DNA from: Bacteroidales bacterium UBA5536
GTDB lineage: Bacteria > Bacteroidota > Bacteroidia > Bacteroidales > F082
Reading direction: 5' to 3'
Length of the DNA: 64,000 bases
Assembly (NCBI GenBank): GCA_002426795.1
Contig: DINQ01000020.1
Coordinates: 556,500 to 620,499 of the forward strand
Shown here: in pieces, positions 25,095 through 34,544 of the stretch
How positions within the stretch are numbered: position 1 is the stretch's first letter
Layout of the letters: every line of letters begins with the position of its first letter
Position numbers and translations under genes: made by a program
The notes under the pieces: generated by a model
What the model was told of the DNA's origin: nothing
Database searches by the model: none
Seen by the model: only the letters and a program-made list of their open reading frames with translations

Positions 25095-27188
25095 CTAATA
25101 GGCGCCGAAAGTTTTGCGCAAAATCCATTCTGCACTTACCAACAAAACCAATAACAACAGAGCGGTCTGGTAATTAATGAGAGCTTTGAACCGTTCTTCT
25201 TCATGCGATACTGAGCTGATTGAAGCATCATTCGAGAGGATTTCAGGAATCTTATCAAGATCGTTTTGAGAAAGCGCAATACCGCTTGTTTGCTGTGCAA
25301 TTCGGCGCATCACACTAAAATCCGCCACCAGGTTTCGGGCTTCCAATGAGGCTGCTGTAACAATAAACTTTCCGCTTGCAATGGCGATTTCTTCACCTAT
25401 TTCGGCTCTTGCCTCATAGCGATAAATACCTTCAGGCAAACGACCCAGTTTTAGCTGGTAAGCCGTGGCAGTTCGGGCAAAAAGGTAGCTCACCGATTTG
25501 CCATCTTTTTCATTTGTCAAATCCATGGTGAGATCGGGTTGCTGAATCAGTTCATTACTTCTGTTGCGTAATTCTGCATCAATCACAATTTCACTGGAAG
25601 CGTCATATTCATCTGTCATATTCAGCTTGAGCAGAGACTGATCCTGTCTCACAATGAGATATTGAATCGTTTTGGCAATTAAGCCATCAAAAAAACGATG
25701 TGATCCAAGATTGCTATATGCAAAGTTGCGCCAGCGCCAGAGACCTGTACCTGCAATAAAGCCATATTTTCTGCCTTGACCAGAGCTAAATGCTACTAAA
25801 GGGTTATTGGTAGAAACTGACCTGATTTCTTGTTTGAAAAGTACGCTGCCAGGTGCATCAAAGCGATAATTGGCAAAAGGAGTAAGCAGGGGAGGAAGTT
25901 TGGCAGTAGCAAGTTGGTCTGGCAGTTCAAATTGGAAAAGGCTGAAGGCCGGGTCTAAATTGGCGAAAGCCTCGATACCTGATTGGGGTTCATTTGGCGT
26001 GATGTGAATAAAGTCCTGCAGCTGATTCAAACTTGCCAAATCAGCTGTTGCCCCAGTAATGATCAGCAGTGGCATCTCTTCATGAAGTGAAAGATATTGC
26101 TGCAAGGCATTCAGATTCAATTGTCCGGAAGGAATCTGATGTAGAATTACCAGGTCGTACGACTTTTCATTGGCTGGAAGTCCATCGCGTAAATACCTGA
26201 TGTCAACATCAAAGCGATCCCCAAGAGCTTCTGCAATGGCTGCAATATCAGGGTGTGGCGCTTTGGCAAAAAACAAGATTTTCTGTTTTTGGTCAATCAC
26301 CTCTACAAAAAAGCTGCGTTTGTTGTTCAGTGGCATGGCTTCGTCTTCAATCCCGCTAACAGAAATGGTGTATTGACTGATACCGGCTTTTTTTGCATCA
26401 ACCAGAAATGTTTTGGTGATTGTTGCATTATTTCCATTCACTTTTATAACAGGTTCATCGATAAGTGAATCGTTCGAAAAAAGCGCAATACGCATGTTTT
26501 TGCCGGCGGCGTTGGTAGCTTTGCAGGTCACTTCTACAGGAAAGGTGCTGTTAATCAGTACGGTCTTGTTAAAACGTATGTCAGAGATTGCCAAATCAGG
26601 ATTTTGTATTGTATCGCCCAAAGCAATTGTAATTACTTTAAAAGGAAACGAAGTAGCGGCCACATCAGGCTGGTAACCAGCGTTGACAATGCCATCCGAA
26701 AAAAGTAGTACGGCTCCGACGTTGCGCTTGAAATAAGTGCGTCGCAACATTGAAAACATATCAGACATTACCGTTTGCTGATCATTGAAGTCAATACTTG
26801 CTCCCAATCTGAAATCTTTCCCAAAAATGTACTCATCAACAGCATAGTCCTTTATCAGGGCGTCCTTCAGACTGTCGAGTTTTTGCAGATACTCCGTTTT
26901 GTAAAAAACAGAGTCTTTCGTGAGTAGTAATGAAGCTGAATTATCATGCACAAGGACAATGATAGGTTGTTCAATATTTCTTGTGAGCTGAACAAAATAA
27001 GGGGAAAGTAATAAAAGGCCAACAAACATCACCAGCAGCATGCGAAGCAAAAACAGCAGCCGGGTGAGCGGCTTACTGTATGGCTGTTTGCGATTTCGAA
27101 AATACAACAAAGCTGCATAACCTATGCCCGCTGCAACAACGGGGATTATGAGCCAGGGTGAATAATCGAGAATCATCCCGTTTATCAT
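25095..27188 (-). CDS. Membrane-anchored von Willebrand factor A-like protein
   Basis: A 697-residue protein with two N-terminal membrane helices (about residues 12-29 and 44-66), then a VWA-like domain whose MIDAS motif DNSAS (Asp82, Ser84, Ser86) is intact and which contains LLFSDGIVNAG. A beta-rich region follows, then a class-I glutamine-amidotransferase-like stretch (ILFFAKAPHPDIAAIAEAL, YDLVILHQIP), and a C-terminal membrane helix (TALLLLVLLVSAEWIL). The architecture matches conserved Bacteroidota VWA membrane proteins of unknown function. The metal site suggests adhesion or complex assembly (inference). It faces the sugar transferase gene convergently, and fabG lies upstream on the same strand. 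Confidence 0.75.
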   Translation of the reverse strand: MINGMILDYSPWLIIPVVAAGIGYAALLYFRNRKQPYSKPLTRLLFLLRMLLVMFVGLLLLSPYFVQLTRNIEQPIIVLVHDNSASLLLTKDSVFYKTEYLQKLDSLKDALIKDYAVDEYIFGKDFRLGASIDFNDQQTVMSDMFSMLRRTYFKRNVGAVLLFSDGIVNAGYQPDVAATSFPFKVITIALGDTIQNPDLAISDIRFNKTVLINSTFPVEVTCKATNAAGKNMRIALFSNDSLIDEPVIKVNGNNATITKTFLVDAKKAGISQYTISVSGIEDEAMPLNNKRSFFVEVIDQKQKILFFAKAPHPDIAAIAEALGDRFDVDIRYLRDGLPANEKSYDLVILHQIPSGQLNLNALQQYLSLHEEMPLLIITGATADLASLNQLQDFIHITPNEPQSGIEAFANLDPAFSLFQFELPDQLATAKLPPLLTPFANYRFDAPGSVLFKQEIRSVSTNNPLVAFSSGQGRKYGFIAGTGLWRWRNFAYSNLGSHRFFDGLIAKTIQYLIVRQDQSLLKLNMTDEYDASSEIVIDAELRNRSNELIQQPDLTMDLTNEKDGKSVSYLFARTATAYQLKLGRLPEGIYRYEARAEIGEEIAIASGKFIVTAASLEARNLVADFSVMRRIAQQTSGIALSQNDLDKIPEILSNDASISSVSHEEERFKALINYQTALLLLVLLVSAEWILRKTFGAY

Positions 27189-27245
27189 GGGAAGTGATGC
27201 AATGTATGGTGAAAAATTAAATTATTTAGGCAGGTAGTTTCGGGC

Positions 27246-27992
27246 TTACATGCTCATACCACCGCACACGCTGATCACTTGTCCGGTAACGTATGACGAA
27301 AGTGGAGAAGCCAGGAATACTGCTACATCAGCCACATCTTCAGGTTTGCCACTTCTCTTGAGTGGAATATTTGCAATCCACTGTGTGCGAACGTCATCAG
27401 GCAGCTTGTGGGTCATTTCGGTTTCGATAAAACCTGGTGCGATCGCATTGCAACGAACATTGCGACTACCGAGTTCCTGGGCGATTGATTTGGTGAAACC
27501 AATCATGCCTGCTTTGGAGGCAGAGTAATTCGATTGTCCGGCATTGCCATTAACTCCAACTACCGAGCTCATGTTGATGATTGACCCTTCGCGCTGTTTG
27601 ATCATAGTGCGCTGAACCGCTTTGGTCAGGTTAAAAACCGATTTCAGGTTCACGGCCATTACCAGATCCCAGTCCTGCTCGGTCATGCGCATCAGTAAAT
27701 TGTCGCGGGTGATACCGGCGTTGTTAATCAGCACATCAATACGGCCAAACTCAGCAACAACATCTGCTGCCAAATTTTCGCTTTCTTCGAGCGAAGAAGC
27801 GTTGGAAGCAAAACCTTTGGCTTTTACACCCAGGGCAGCGATTTCTTTTTCAGTAGCCTGCATTTGTTCGTCGTAGCGTAAATCAGAAAATGCAACTGCA
27901 GCACCTTCGGCAGCAAAACGCATGGCCAATGCTTTTCCGATGCCTCTGGCACCACCAGTGATCAGGGCAACTTTTCCTTCGAGTAATTTCAT
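27246..27992 (-). CDS. fabG: 3-oxoacyl-[acyl-carrier-protein] reductase
   Basis: A 248-residue short-chain dehydrogenase that reduces beta-ketoacyl-ACP with NADPH in fatty-acid elongation. The Rossmann motif TGGARGIGKA, NNAGITRDNLLMRM, the catalytic Ser in IINMSSVVGVNGNAGQ, the Tyr-X3-Lys in SNYSASKAG, and the FabG-specific APGFIETEMT are all present. Length and order are normal. It has its own promoter and lies 57 bases upstream of the VWA gene on the same strand. Confidence 0.95.
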   Translation of the reverse strand: MKLLEGKVALITGGARGIGKALAMRFAAEGAAVAFSDLRYDEQMQATEKEIAALGVKAKGFASNASSLEESENLAADVVAEFGRIDVLINNAGITRDNLLMRMTEQDWDLVMAVNLKSVFNLTKAVQRTMIKQREGSIINMSSVVGVNGNAGQSNYSASKAGMIGFTKSIAQELGSRNVRCNAIAPGFIETEMTHKLPDDVRTQWIANIPLKRSGKPEDVADVAVFLASPLSSYVTGQVISVCGGMSM

Positions 27993-28032
27993 ATGAGTTA
28001 GATGTTTTTAATGAATCAATTTTTTTACCCGC

Positions 28033-28040
28033 CAAAGATA
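28033..28040 (-). promoter_or_regulatory. -7 element of fabG promoter
   Basis: TATCTTTG on the minus strand matches TAnnTTTG exactly, with a TTG 22 nt upstream, and is about 40 nt before the fabG ATG. Confidence 0.5.
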
Positions 28041-28102
28041 CAAAAAAGCCATTGCCTCATAACAAGCCAATAGTATCCGCACTTACAACAAATATGCTGT
28101 TA

Positions 28103-31072
28103 TTAACGCCCTATGAGCACAAACCCAGCCCAATCGAGCGGCAACATTTTTTGATGGATGGCATCTATTTTGGCTTTTTGCAGGCTGACTGCAAAACTTT
28201 CGCCTTGAATGAGATAATGATAAAAATTTCCGATGAGTGTTGCTGTTGTGCGGTCGTTCACACCCCACAGGCTGGCCACAACATTCGGAATGCCGGCATA
28301 GAAAAAGGCGCGGGGTATGGCCAAAATGCCTTCGGCTTCGGTCATTGTTCCGGCGCCGCTGTTACAGGCACTTAGCACTACCAAAGAGGCAGTTGTTTGG
28401 GTGTTGTACAGCTCTTCCAGATGCAGGAAATCGGTGCTGATACCTTTTTTGCGATCACTTTCGGATGCAGCCAATAACAATCCGGCAGGCTGATTTGTCC
28501 TGAAATTGGCAAAGCCGTGTGTAGCAAAATGGATGATCTCGTATGGGTAGCTTTGGCGAAAGAAATTACTTTTACATGCATCATCACCTATCAGAACTTC
28601 AACTTTTTTGCCCTGATGAGAAAAGATGCTTTCCAGATTTTTTACTTCTGCTTTTGTAAAAGGCAGAGGATCAACCTGCAAAGAGAATCCGTTAAAATCG
28701 GTTTGAATACCTGCTTCAATAGTGCGAAAAGGAGAATCCTGATTGGCAAGTAGTGTTGTGGGTTGTTCAAAAACAGGTGCCAAAGCCAACATGGAAGGGT
28801 TTCCCGACAATTTATCGGTTTCAGATTGCAGCCACAGATAGGCTGAATAGTGATAGCTGACCGCTGTATGTTGGACCATCATATCCTTGGTATCGGGCCA
28901 GGTAAGTGCTTCAAAAGGAATCTGGAAAAGCCACCCATCGGGAATAATAACAAGGTGCTTGCGATCAGACAACAAATTGGCCAGAGGTTTGATGAGTTGA
29001 TCTGACAGCGTTGTTGCCGATGGGCTGAAGTTGCCAGCTGTCTTGATGGCCTTCAAAAAGGATTTCTGCTGCTTTGCGATGACATATAATGAATCCAATT
29101 CGATCAAATGCAAGTCATTCGATGTGATGGCAAATGCCAGCACTTTGTTGTTAGTCAGGTAATAATCAATCAGGCACTCTTCTGGCCGGATCATTTTTTT
29201 GACGTCAGCAATTTTGTTTGGTTCAAATAGTATATTCACTGATTTGTCAACGGATTCTTCCAACTGGAAATTTGCCAGTAGCAGTTCGATTTGTCTTTGT
29301 TTGAGGTCGAGGCGCAAAGCTGACAACAAACTGTCTTCTTTTTTGAAACGCGCATTTTCGATGGCGGATTTCAACTCAAAAACTTGTTTTTCCGCTTCAA
29401 GTCGGCCATTCCACATGGCGTTTTCAGCCAAAAGCTGTGCCTCATGCCTGGCTTTTTCCATGGCCCTTTTCAGCTGAAAAGTTTTACTATCGGCCAAAAG
29501 CGTCCAGGAGCTTTCCAAAGATTGAGTCTCCTGCTTGTCTGTCAGGTCGAGGTTCAGCAGGGCCAGCTTTTTATAATCGGCCGAAAGACTAATCAGATCC
29601 TTTTCGTTGCTGAGCTGCAGCGCCAGTTGGTTGATGCTTTCTATGGCTGCCCGAATGGCTTGCTTACCAGATTCGACAGCGTGCTGATTATATTTGGCTT
29701 TATCATGGTAGATTTCCGCTGCCATCATTTGAAAGTCCCGCTTCATTCCATGCACTTCTGCTTCTGTGAATTGTTCAGGATTGGAAGCGAAAACCGCCAG
29801 CAACTGGTTTACTGCCAAATCAATGAAGAAGGCTGCGGTGTCTTTTTTATTCAGATCGAAATAGGCTTTTGCCTGCAGGTAGGCGATTTTTGCCATCGTG
29901 AGTGTGTCCTTGGGCGAAGTAGCTTTAGTTGCAAGGTCAAGATAGTGAAGTGTGCTATCGGCATCGAAAAGCAGGTAACTTTCGGCAATGGCAAGATGAA
30001 GGTTAGCAACATCATAAATTATATTATCACTGGCCTCTTTGGTCTTTTCGATAGCTTCTCGAATGTATGTCTGAAACTCTTTCTGCTCTCCCAGTTGTGC
30101 ATATGCTACTGCAGTTTCAAGCGGAAGCGCATTGATGAGCTTGGGTTGTTGATATCCCGTAGCCTTAAGTAGCTGGCCAGTGATTTTATAATATTCAATA
30201 GCTTTTGGGTATAGCTCCAATTCAGCTGATTTTTCAGCCACGGTATAGGCCAACACCACCAAAGCTATGCTATCTCTAAGGTAAGTGCGGCTGCTAGTGA
30301 GGTACTGGTTTTCAAAGATGTCGAGCGCTAATTCGGGCTGTTCTCCCGCCAGCTGATTCACGAGCGTATGTTCAATTCGTAGCAAAGGCTCCTCCATATG
30401 AAGTTTGATGGCACCCAATCTTGCTGCTGCAAAGAGTTTAATAGCCAGGCGTTTATCTCCTTTTGCAAGTGCCACATAGGCTTTGTCTGCAGTGCAGTCG
30501 ACCATCATTTCTGAGCTATCTTTCATTTGCTGCAGAACCGAGAACTGCCTTTCTGTATAATACGTCCGTGTAAATGAAGCATTTTTGTAGTTTTGAGATA
30601 AATAAGACATGATGCGCAACGCAATGGCAAACTCGTAATGCAAACTGTCACCATCCATCGACATGGCATCCAGGTTTTTGGAAAAAAGCCGGTACGATCG
30701 GGCATAATCTCCTTTAATAAATAACATGGTCGCGTGGTCGTTTTGGGCCTGGTAAGATTTTCTTTTTTCACCATTTTTCAGGCACGCATCTGCAATGGAA
30801 TCCAGTAAAAAATAGGCGCGGCTTGTATCTTGTTTATTAAAGGCGTTTAATGCCAGACGATAATCGGGCAAACTGTCGAACTGCCGCAAGTCCCAATACA
30901 AGGGGCCATATTGAGCCAACAATTGTCCATTACCCAAGCCTAAAAGCAGCAACAGGAAAATGAGTGTTTTTTTTGCGAAATATCTGTTTAATAAGAGTCT
31001 AGCAGTTATAATTTGGTTTGGTTTTGATAGCCCCATGCGTTTAATCCTTTGATCTGGTATTTTTCCCAACAC
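28103..31072 (-). CDS. TPR-CHAT protein (caspase-like peptidase domain), membrane-targeted N-terminus
   Basis: A 989-residue protein. An N-terminal hydrophobic segment (KKTLIFLLLLLGLGNGQLLA, about residues 34-53) precedes roughly 400 residues of TPR-like helices, a Lys/Glu-rich coiled region (EKARHEAQLLAENAM) and a C-terminal CHAT domain. The CHAT catalytic dyad is intact: His852 in HFATHGFANF and Cys903 in LVVLSACNSGAGTM; AIPRAFFYAGIPNVVASLW is also diagnostic. CHAT proteins are caspase-relative proteases, and some are activated by partners in bacterial signalling or defence. The next genes, on the opposite strand, are a sigma-like protein and an anti-sigma. A proteolytic control loop is possible but unproven. 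Alternative start at Met13. Confidence 0.9.
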   Translation of the reverse strand: MLGKIPDQRIKRMGLSKPNQIITARLLLNRYFAKKTLIFLLLLLGLGNGQLLAQYGPLYWDLRQFDSLPDYRLALNAFNKQDTSRAYFLLDSIADACLKNGEKRKSYQAQNDHATMLFIKGDYARSYRLFSKNLDAMSMDGDSLHYEFAIALRIMSYLSQNYKNASFTRTYYTERQFSVLQQMKDSSEMMVDCTADKAYVALAKGDKRLAIKLFAAARLGAIKLHMEEPLLRIEHTLVNQLAGEQPELALDIFENQYLTSSRTYLRDSIALVVLAYTVAEKSAELELYPKAIEYYKITGQLLKATGYQQPKLINALPLETAVAYAQLGEQKEFQTYIREAIEKTKEASDNIIYDVANLHLAIAESYLLFDADSTLHYLDLATKATSPKDTLTMAKIAYLQAKAYFDLNKKDTAAFFIDLAVNQLLAVFASNPEQFTEAEVHGMKRDFQMMAAEIYHDKAKYNQHAVESGKQAIRAAIESINQLALQLSNEKDLISLSADYKKLALLNLDLTDKQETQSLESSWTLLADSKTFQLKRAMEKARHEAQLLAENAMWNGRLEAEKQVFELKSAIENARFKKEDSLLSALRLDLKQRQIELLLANFQLEESVDKSVNILFEPNKIADVKKMIRPEECLIDYYLTNNKVLAFAITSNDLHLIELDSLYVIAKQQKSFLKAIKTAGNFSPSATTLSDQLIKPLANLLSDRKHLVIIPDGWLFQIPFEALTWPDTKDMMVQHTAVSYHYSAYLWLQSETDKLSGNPSMLALAPVFEQPTTLLANQDSPFRTIEAGIQTDFNGFSLQVDPLPFTKAEVKNLESIFSHQGKKVEVLIGDDACKSNFFRQSYPYEIIHFATHGFANFRTNQPAGLLLAASESDRKKGISTDFLHLEELYNTQTTASLVVLSACNSGAGTMTEAEGILAIPRAFFYAGIPNVVASLWGVNDRTTATLIGNFYHYLIQGESFAVSLQKAKIDAIHQKMLPLDWAGFVLIGR

Positions 31073-31121
31073 TTAATAAACCTTCTATTCCCCACTAAAG
31101 GTAAGGTTGTCTGCCAGGGCG

Positions 31122-31129
31122 CAAAATTA
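31122..31129 (-). promoter_or_regulatory. -7 element of CHAT-TPR gene
   Basis: TAATTTTG on the minus strand (31129-31122) matches the consensus and lies about 50 nt before the CHAT start codon, in the 211-bp divergent intergenic region. No good -33 element is seen. Confidence 0.4.
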
Positions 31130-31283
31130 AAGATTCAGCATTCATTCTTTCATCTATTTGGAGATTTCTTTTTGTGAAGTTAGATTTTCCGTCGAAGAGG
31201 GGTTTAATAGGATCCGTTAAAACCGCGTTTTTAGGTGACTAAATAGCCCGAAGGAATCATGTGCATCATGTAAGATGGTTTGA

Positions 31284-32123
31284 TTGTCGGATAAATTCAT
31301 CAAATTTGCCAAATATTTTTCAAAAAGGATGCTTGGGCGCAACAAATTAACAAAGCTTCTCGAAACTGATTTTCTGATGGTGATGGCACCCAAAGTGGTG
31401 ATGCGTTATGTGCGACGGCATGCCATCCCGGCAAAGGAAAGTCAGGACGTTGAGATGGCGATGATCGAAAAGTTCCTCAATCAAAAACAGCGCATCGTGC
31501 AGGCATTTGAAAGTAAGGCGGCCCCCGAGACCTATTGCATTGCAATCCTCAACCGGATGTGTTGTGAAGTCATCCGGCAGGAACAAAAGCACTGGTATCA
31601 CTTGGATGTTGATGAGGTGTTGGGAACAAATTTTCAGGCCGAATCATCCCTTAATGGCCTAAGTCCTGTGATTTTTCAGTTTGAAGTCGAGCGCCTGCAA
31701 AAAGTGATTCAAAATTCACTACAGCCAGCCAAACTAAGAGCATTGTTGGCAGTATATTTCGACCTTCAGGATGTGAAAAAATGGCTGACTGCTTATGCCG
31801 GACAGCATGCACTGGATGCTATAGGTCTGCTGACGGAAAACATTTCTACCTCTAAATCTGCAAAGTATGAACTTTTGGGGCGATTAATCAGTCTGATTGA
31901 AGGGCGAAAGGTTAAAGGAGATGCAGCGCGTATGTATTTGTATAAAGAAATGGATCGACTGATTGAAGTGCTGAATAAAAATGAGCAATCGCACCACAGC
32001 CGTGAAACCCTCAGACTACTTTTTGAACTTCTCGATCAGGCAGACTGGCACGAACCAGAAGAAAGTCCGAAGAGAAAAATGAAATTGTTAACCAGCTTGC
32101 TCTTGCTATTATGCATCAATTAA
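31284..32123 (+). CDS. Divergent sigma-70-like regulatory protein
   Basis: A 279-residue soluble protein. The segment ETYCIAILNRMCCEVIRQEQKHWYH resembles sigma region 2 of ECF-type factors, split here as ETYCIAILNRM and CCEVIRQEQKHW. No typical region 4 helix-turn-helix is recognised; the C-terminal 130 residues form an uncharacterised helical domain. The assignment therefore rests partly on context: the 3' end overlaps by 13 bases a gene with a ZAS-type anti-sigma layout. The start is TTG at 31284, or ATG at 31329 (16th codon). It is divergent from the CHAT-TPR gene, so it may control that gene and its own operon. Confidence 0.55.
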   Translation: MSDKFIKFAKYFSKRMLGRNKLTKLLETDFLMVMAPKVVMRYVRRHAIPAKESQDVEMAMIEKFLNQKQRIVQAFESKAAPETYCIAILNRMCCEVIRQEQKHWYHLDVDEVLGTNFQAESSLNGLSPVIFQFEVERLQKVIQNSLQPAKLRALLAVYFDLQDVKKWLTAYAGQHALDAIGLLTENISTSKSAKYELLGRLISLIEGRKVKGDAARMYLYKEMDRLIEVLNKNEQSHHSRETLRLLFELLDQADWHEPEESPKRKMKLLTSLLLLLCIN

Positions 32124-32815
32124 AGAAACATCTCAGTGAGGAACAAATTGCACAGTGTGCCGATTTGTTGCAGGAAAGACGTGAAATTCCCACTAATCTT
32201 CAGCAGCATCTGGATGTCTGCAGCAGTTGTAAATATGAGCTCATGAGTGTGATGGAGCTGTCGTCATCCAACATTAAGGTTATATCTTTTCGTGCCAGAA
32301 AAGGATGGATGCTCGGAGCTGCTGCGCTTATCCTGATCTTGGTGGGAACAGCCTTGTATTTTAACTTGCAGGAAAAGAAAACTGTGGAAGCGCCACAAAT
32401 GGTGCAACAACAGTCTATCAAATTGGAAAATCAGACTGAAACAGAAGAAAAACAGCAGGCTATACCAACCGATACAATGGATGTTGCTGTGCAGTCGGAC
32501 CAATTGGCACTTTTCGTCCCAAACCCGCAGTTTGAGCAACTAGTCGACCGGTTCAAGGATCAAATGCGGTCTGATATCAAAATTCGTCAAATCGAAATGC
32601 AGGTGAATAGCCAGCAGCTGAAACTGACCTGGCAGCAGAGTGCGCCCGAAGATATCACCTTCGAAGTGTATGATAACAGCGGAATCTTGCGCAAAACCCT
32701 CGAAACAAAGAGTCCTCCGTTGATCATTGAAAATCTTGGGCTAGGCCTTTATTACATCAAGGTGATGAATGCCGATTTTGATTTGCTGCAGTGCCTGAAG
32801 GTGAAAATTGAATAA
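32111..32815 (+). CDS. Transmembrane zinc-finger anti-sigma-like protein
   Basis: A 234-residue membrane protein. Its cytoplasmic N-terminus carries HLDVCSSC (His33, Cys37, Cys40), the HX3CX2C signature of zinc-binding anti-sigma (ZAS/zf-HC2) domains. One transmembrane helix (residues 66-84) is followed by a Gln/Glu-rich linker and a C-terminal beta-rich domain of about 80 residues, presumably periplasmic. It overlaps the upstream sigma-like gene by 13 bases, as anti-sigma genes usually do with their partners. The expected role is to hold the sigma-like protein at the membrane until a signal, perhaps proteolysis, releases it (inference). Confidence 0.75.
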   Translation: MHQLKKHLSEEQIAQCADLLQERREIPTNLQQHLDVCSSCKYELMSVMELSSSNIKVISFRARKGWMLGAAALILILVGTALYFNLQEKKTVEAPQMVQQQSIKLENQTETEEKQQAIPTDTMDVAVQSDQLALFVPNPQFEQLVDRFKDQMRSDIKIRQIEMQVNSQQLKLTWQQSAPEDITFEVYDNSGILRKTLETKSPPLIIENLGLGLYYIKVMNADFDLLQCLKVKIE

Positions 32816-32817
32816 TA

Positions 32818-33033
32818 CTAGCTCTTTTTTGGATCTTCCAGATCGTCGAGAATCTGCTGTACATCCAGTTCAGTAGCTTGCAGTTTCTGCTTGCAAATCT
32901 GGATAAGCAGCGCTGCCCGCTTTACTTTTTCTGAAAGCAGATCAACAGAAATTTCGCCCTGTTCAATCTCGTTTACAATCTCTTGCAGTTCTTCAAAGGC
33001 TTCGGTATAAGTGATTTTATCGGTTTTATTCAT
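32818..33033 (-). CDS. xseB: Exodeoxyribonuclease VII small subunit
   Basis: A 71-residue small helical subunit of ExoVII, which degrades single-stranded DNA from both ends into oligonucleotides. The typical pattern FEELQEIVNEIEQGEISVD followed by a second amphipathic helix (LLIQICKQKLQATE) is present, and length fits. Its start overlaps the end of xseA by eight bases, so it is translationally coupled. It lies convergently two bases from the anti-sigma stop. Confidence 0.93.
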   Translation of the reverse strand: MNKTDKITYTEAFEELQEIVNEIEQGEISVDLLSEKVKRAALLIQICKQKLQATELDVQQILDDLEDPKKS

Positions 33034-34423
33034 GTGTCTTTTTTATTGAATTGACTGTACTGTTTGCTTCTCCGTCGTGAAAGCGGGTCACAATTTTGGC
33101 TCCTTTTTGCAGCTCATCTGCCCGCCTGATGAGTTTGCCGTTGTGAAAACTCATCGAATAACCTCTTTTCAGTAACTGCTGCGGATCGAGCAGTCTGATA
33201 TTCTTTTCAGCAGTCTCTAACTGGGCTTGTTGTGCATTCAAGCTGGCATTCACCTGTCGTTTAAGTTGATCAAGTTGAAGGGAAAGCTGCTGCTTCTTGT
33301 TTGTTAAATGATGCAGGGTAAGCACCTGCGCCTGGCTTTGAATTGAAATAAGCCGGTTCATTTCCAGTTTGTGCTGCTGACGGGTGCCTAATTTCAATCT
33401 TGACAGCTGTTGTAAAAATGTACGTTGATGTTGACCCAACAATCGCTGTCCGAGCAATGGTAATCGCTGTTGTATCTCATACACTTTTTGCTTTTGTCGT
33501 TGCCAGACCAGACTGCTGTTGTGGAGTCGCCGGATGGTTTGGGAGAGTGCCGTAGAAAAACTTTCAAAACGATCCATTAGCAAATCTGCAAGTTCCGACG
33601 GTGTGCTGGAAGCAGTATGTGCAACCATTTCGGCTACCGTTTGATTGGTAGCATGCCCTATCCCTGTAAGCACGGGCAGAGGAAAAGTGGCAATGGCATG
33701 TGCCAGCTGGTATTGGTTAAAAACGGCCAAACCAACCTCGCCACCACCACCACGGATGATAGCCACCAGGTCGAAATGCTGCCGGATTTCAGCAATTCGC
33801 TTCAACTGGGAAGTAATTTGACTTACGGCTTGTTCGCCTTGCAAAAGTGATGGAAAAAGATAATGTTCCATCAAGAACCCCTTCATCCGGGCTTGTGTAA
33901 TTAGGAGAAAATCGGCATAACCTTTGCTGGTCGAAACTGAAATGACAGCAATACGCTTGGGGAGTAAAGGAAAAGCAAGTTTTTTGTTCAGGTCGAGCAC
34001 GCCTTCATGTTGTAAACGAAATAATGTCTCGCGTTTCTCTTTTTCGAGATCACCCAATGTAAAAGCCGGGTCGATATCGCTGATGCGCAGGGTGAGTCCA
34101 TAATTCGGGTCGAAATGAATGCTGACAAGCATGAGCAGTTGAATGCCGTCGCTGAGTGGTTCATTCAGGGTTTTGATGAAGCTGGCATTCACCCGTTCGT
34201 AATCGCCCTTCCACAAAGTGCCGCGCATTTGCGCCACCACCTGACCATTTTCTTTTTGCAACAGATCGGGATAACAATGGCCGGAGTGGGGGTAACGGTT
34301 GAGCTTGTTCATCTCAGCCTTTACCCAATAGCTCGAAGTGTAGCGCCTGCTGATCGTTTGCTGTATGCTTTGCGTCACCTCTTTGAGGGTGAAAACCTTT
34401 CGTTTGTCTAGTTGTTCAGGCAT
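33026..34423 (-). CDS. xseA: Exodeoxyribonuclease VII large subunit
   Basis: A 465-residue catalytic subunit of ExoVII. An N-terminal OB-fold (YWVKAEMNKL, VVAQMRGTLW) is followed by the catalytic core with LPKRIAVISVSTSKGYADF, IIRGGGGEVGLAVFNQ and GIGHATNQTVAEMVAHTASSTP split across the nucleotide-binding region, then a long coiled-coil domain that binds XseB, and a C-terminal segment (LKRGYSMSFHNGKLI). Length is normal. It forms an operon with xseB and is divergent from the hybrid kinase gene; an imperfect -7 element TACTTTAG precedes it. Confidence 0.95.
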   Translation of the reverse strand: MPEQLDKRKVFTLKEVTQSIQQTISRRYTSSYWVKAEMNKLNRYPHSGHCYPDLLQKENGQVVAQMRGTLWKGDYERVNASFIKTLNEPLSDGIQLLMLVSIHFDPNYGLTLRISDIDPAFTLGDLEKEKRETLFRLQHEGVLDLNKKLAFPLLPKRIAVISVSTSKGYADFLLITQARMKGFLMEHYLFPSLLQGEQAVSQITSQLKRIAEIRQHFDLVAIIRGGGGEVGLAVFNQYQLAHAIATFPLPVLTGIGHATNQTVAEMVAHTASSTPSELADLLMDRFESFSTALSQTIRRLHNSSLVWQRQKQKVYEIQQRLPLLGQRLLGQHQRTFLQQLSRLKLGTRQQHKLEMNRLISIQSQAQVLTLHHLTNKKQQLSLQLDQLKRQVNASLNAQQAQLETAEKNIRLLDPQQLLKRGYSMSFHNGKLIRRADELQKGAKIVTRFHDGEANSTVNSIKKTHE

Positions 34424-34544
34424 GTTGCTATTTGAAAGGCTAAAGTAGTGATTTAGCCGTCATTTTTTATATCCGGAGCTTTGAATTGTTTTTGTTCGAA
34501 TGACAGAAGTTGTATCTTGCATCATCAACCAATACCGGAAGGCC

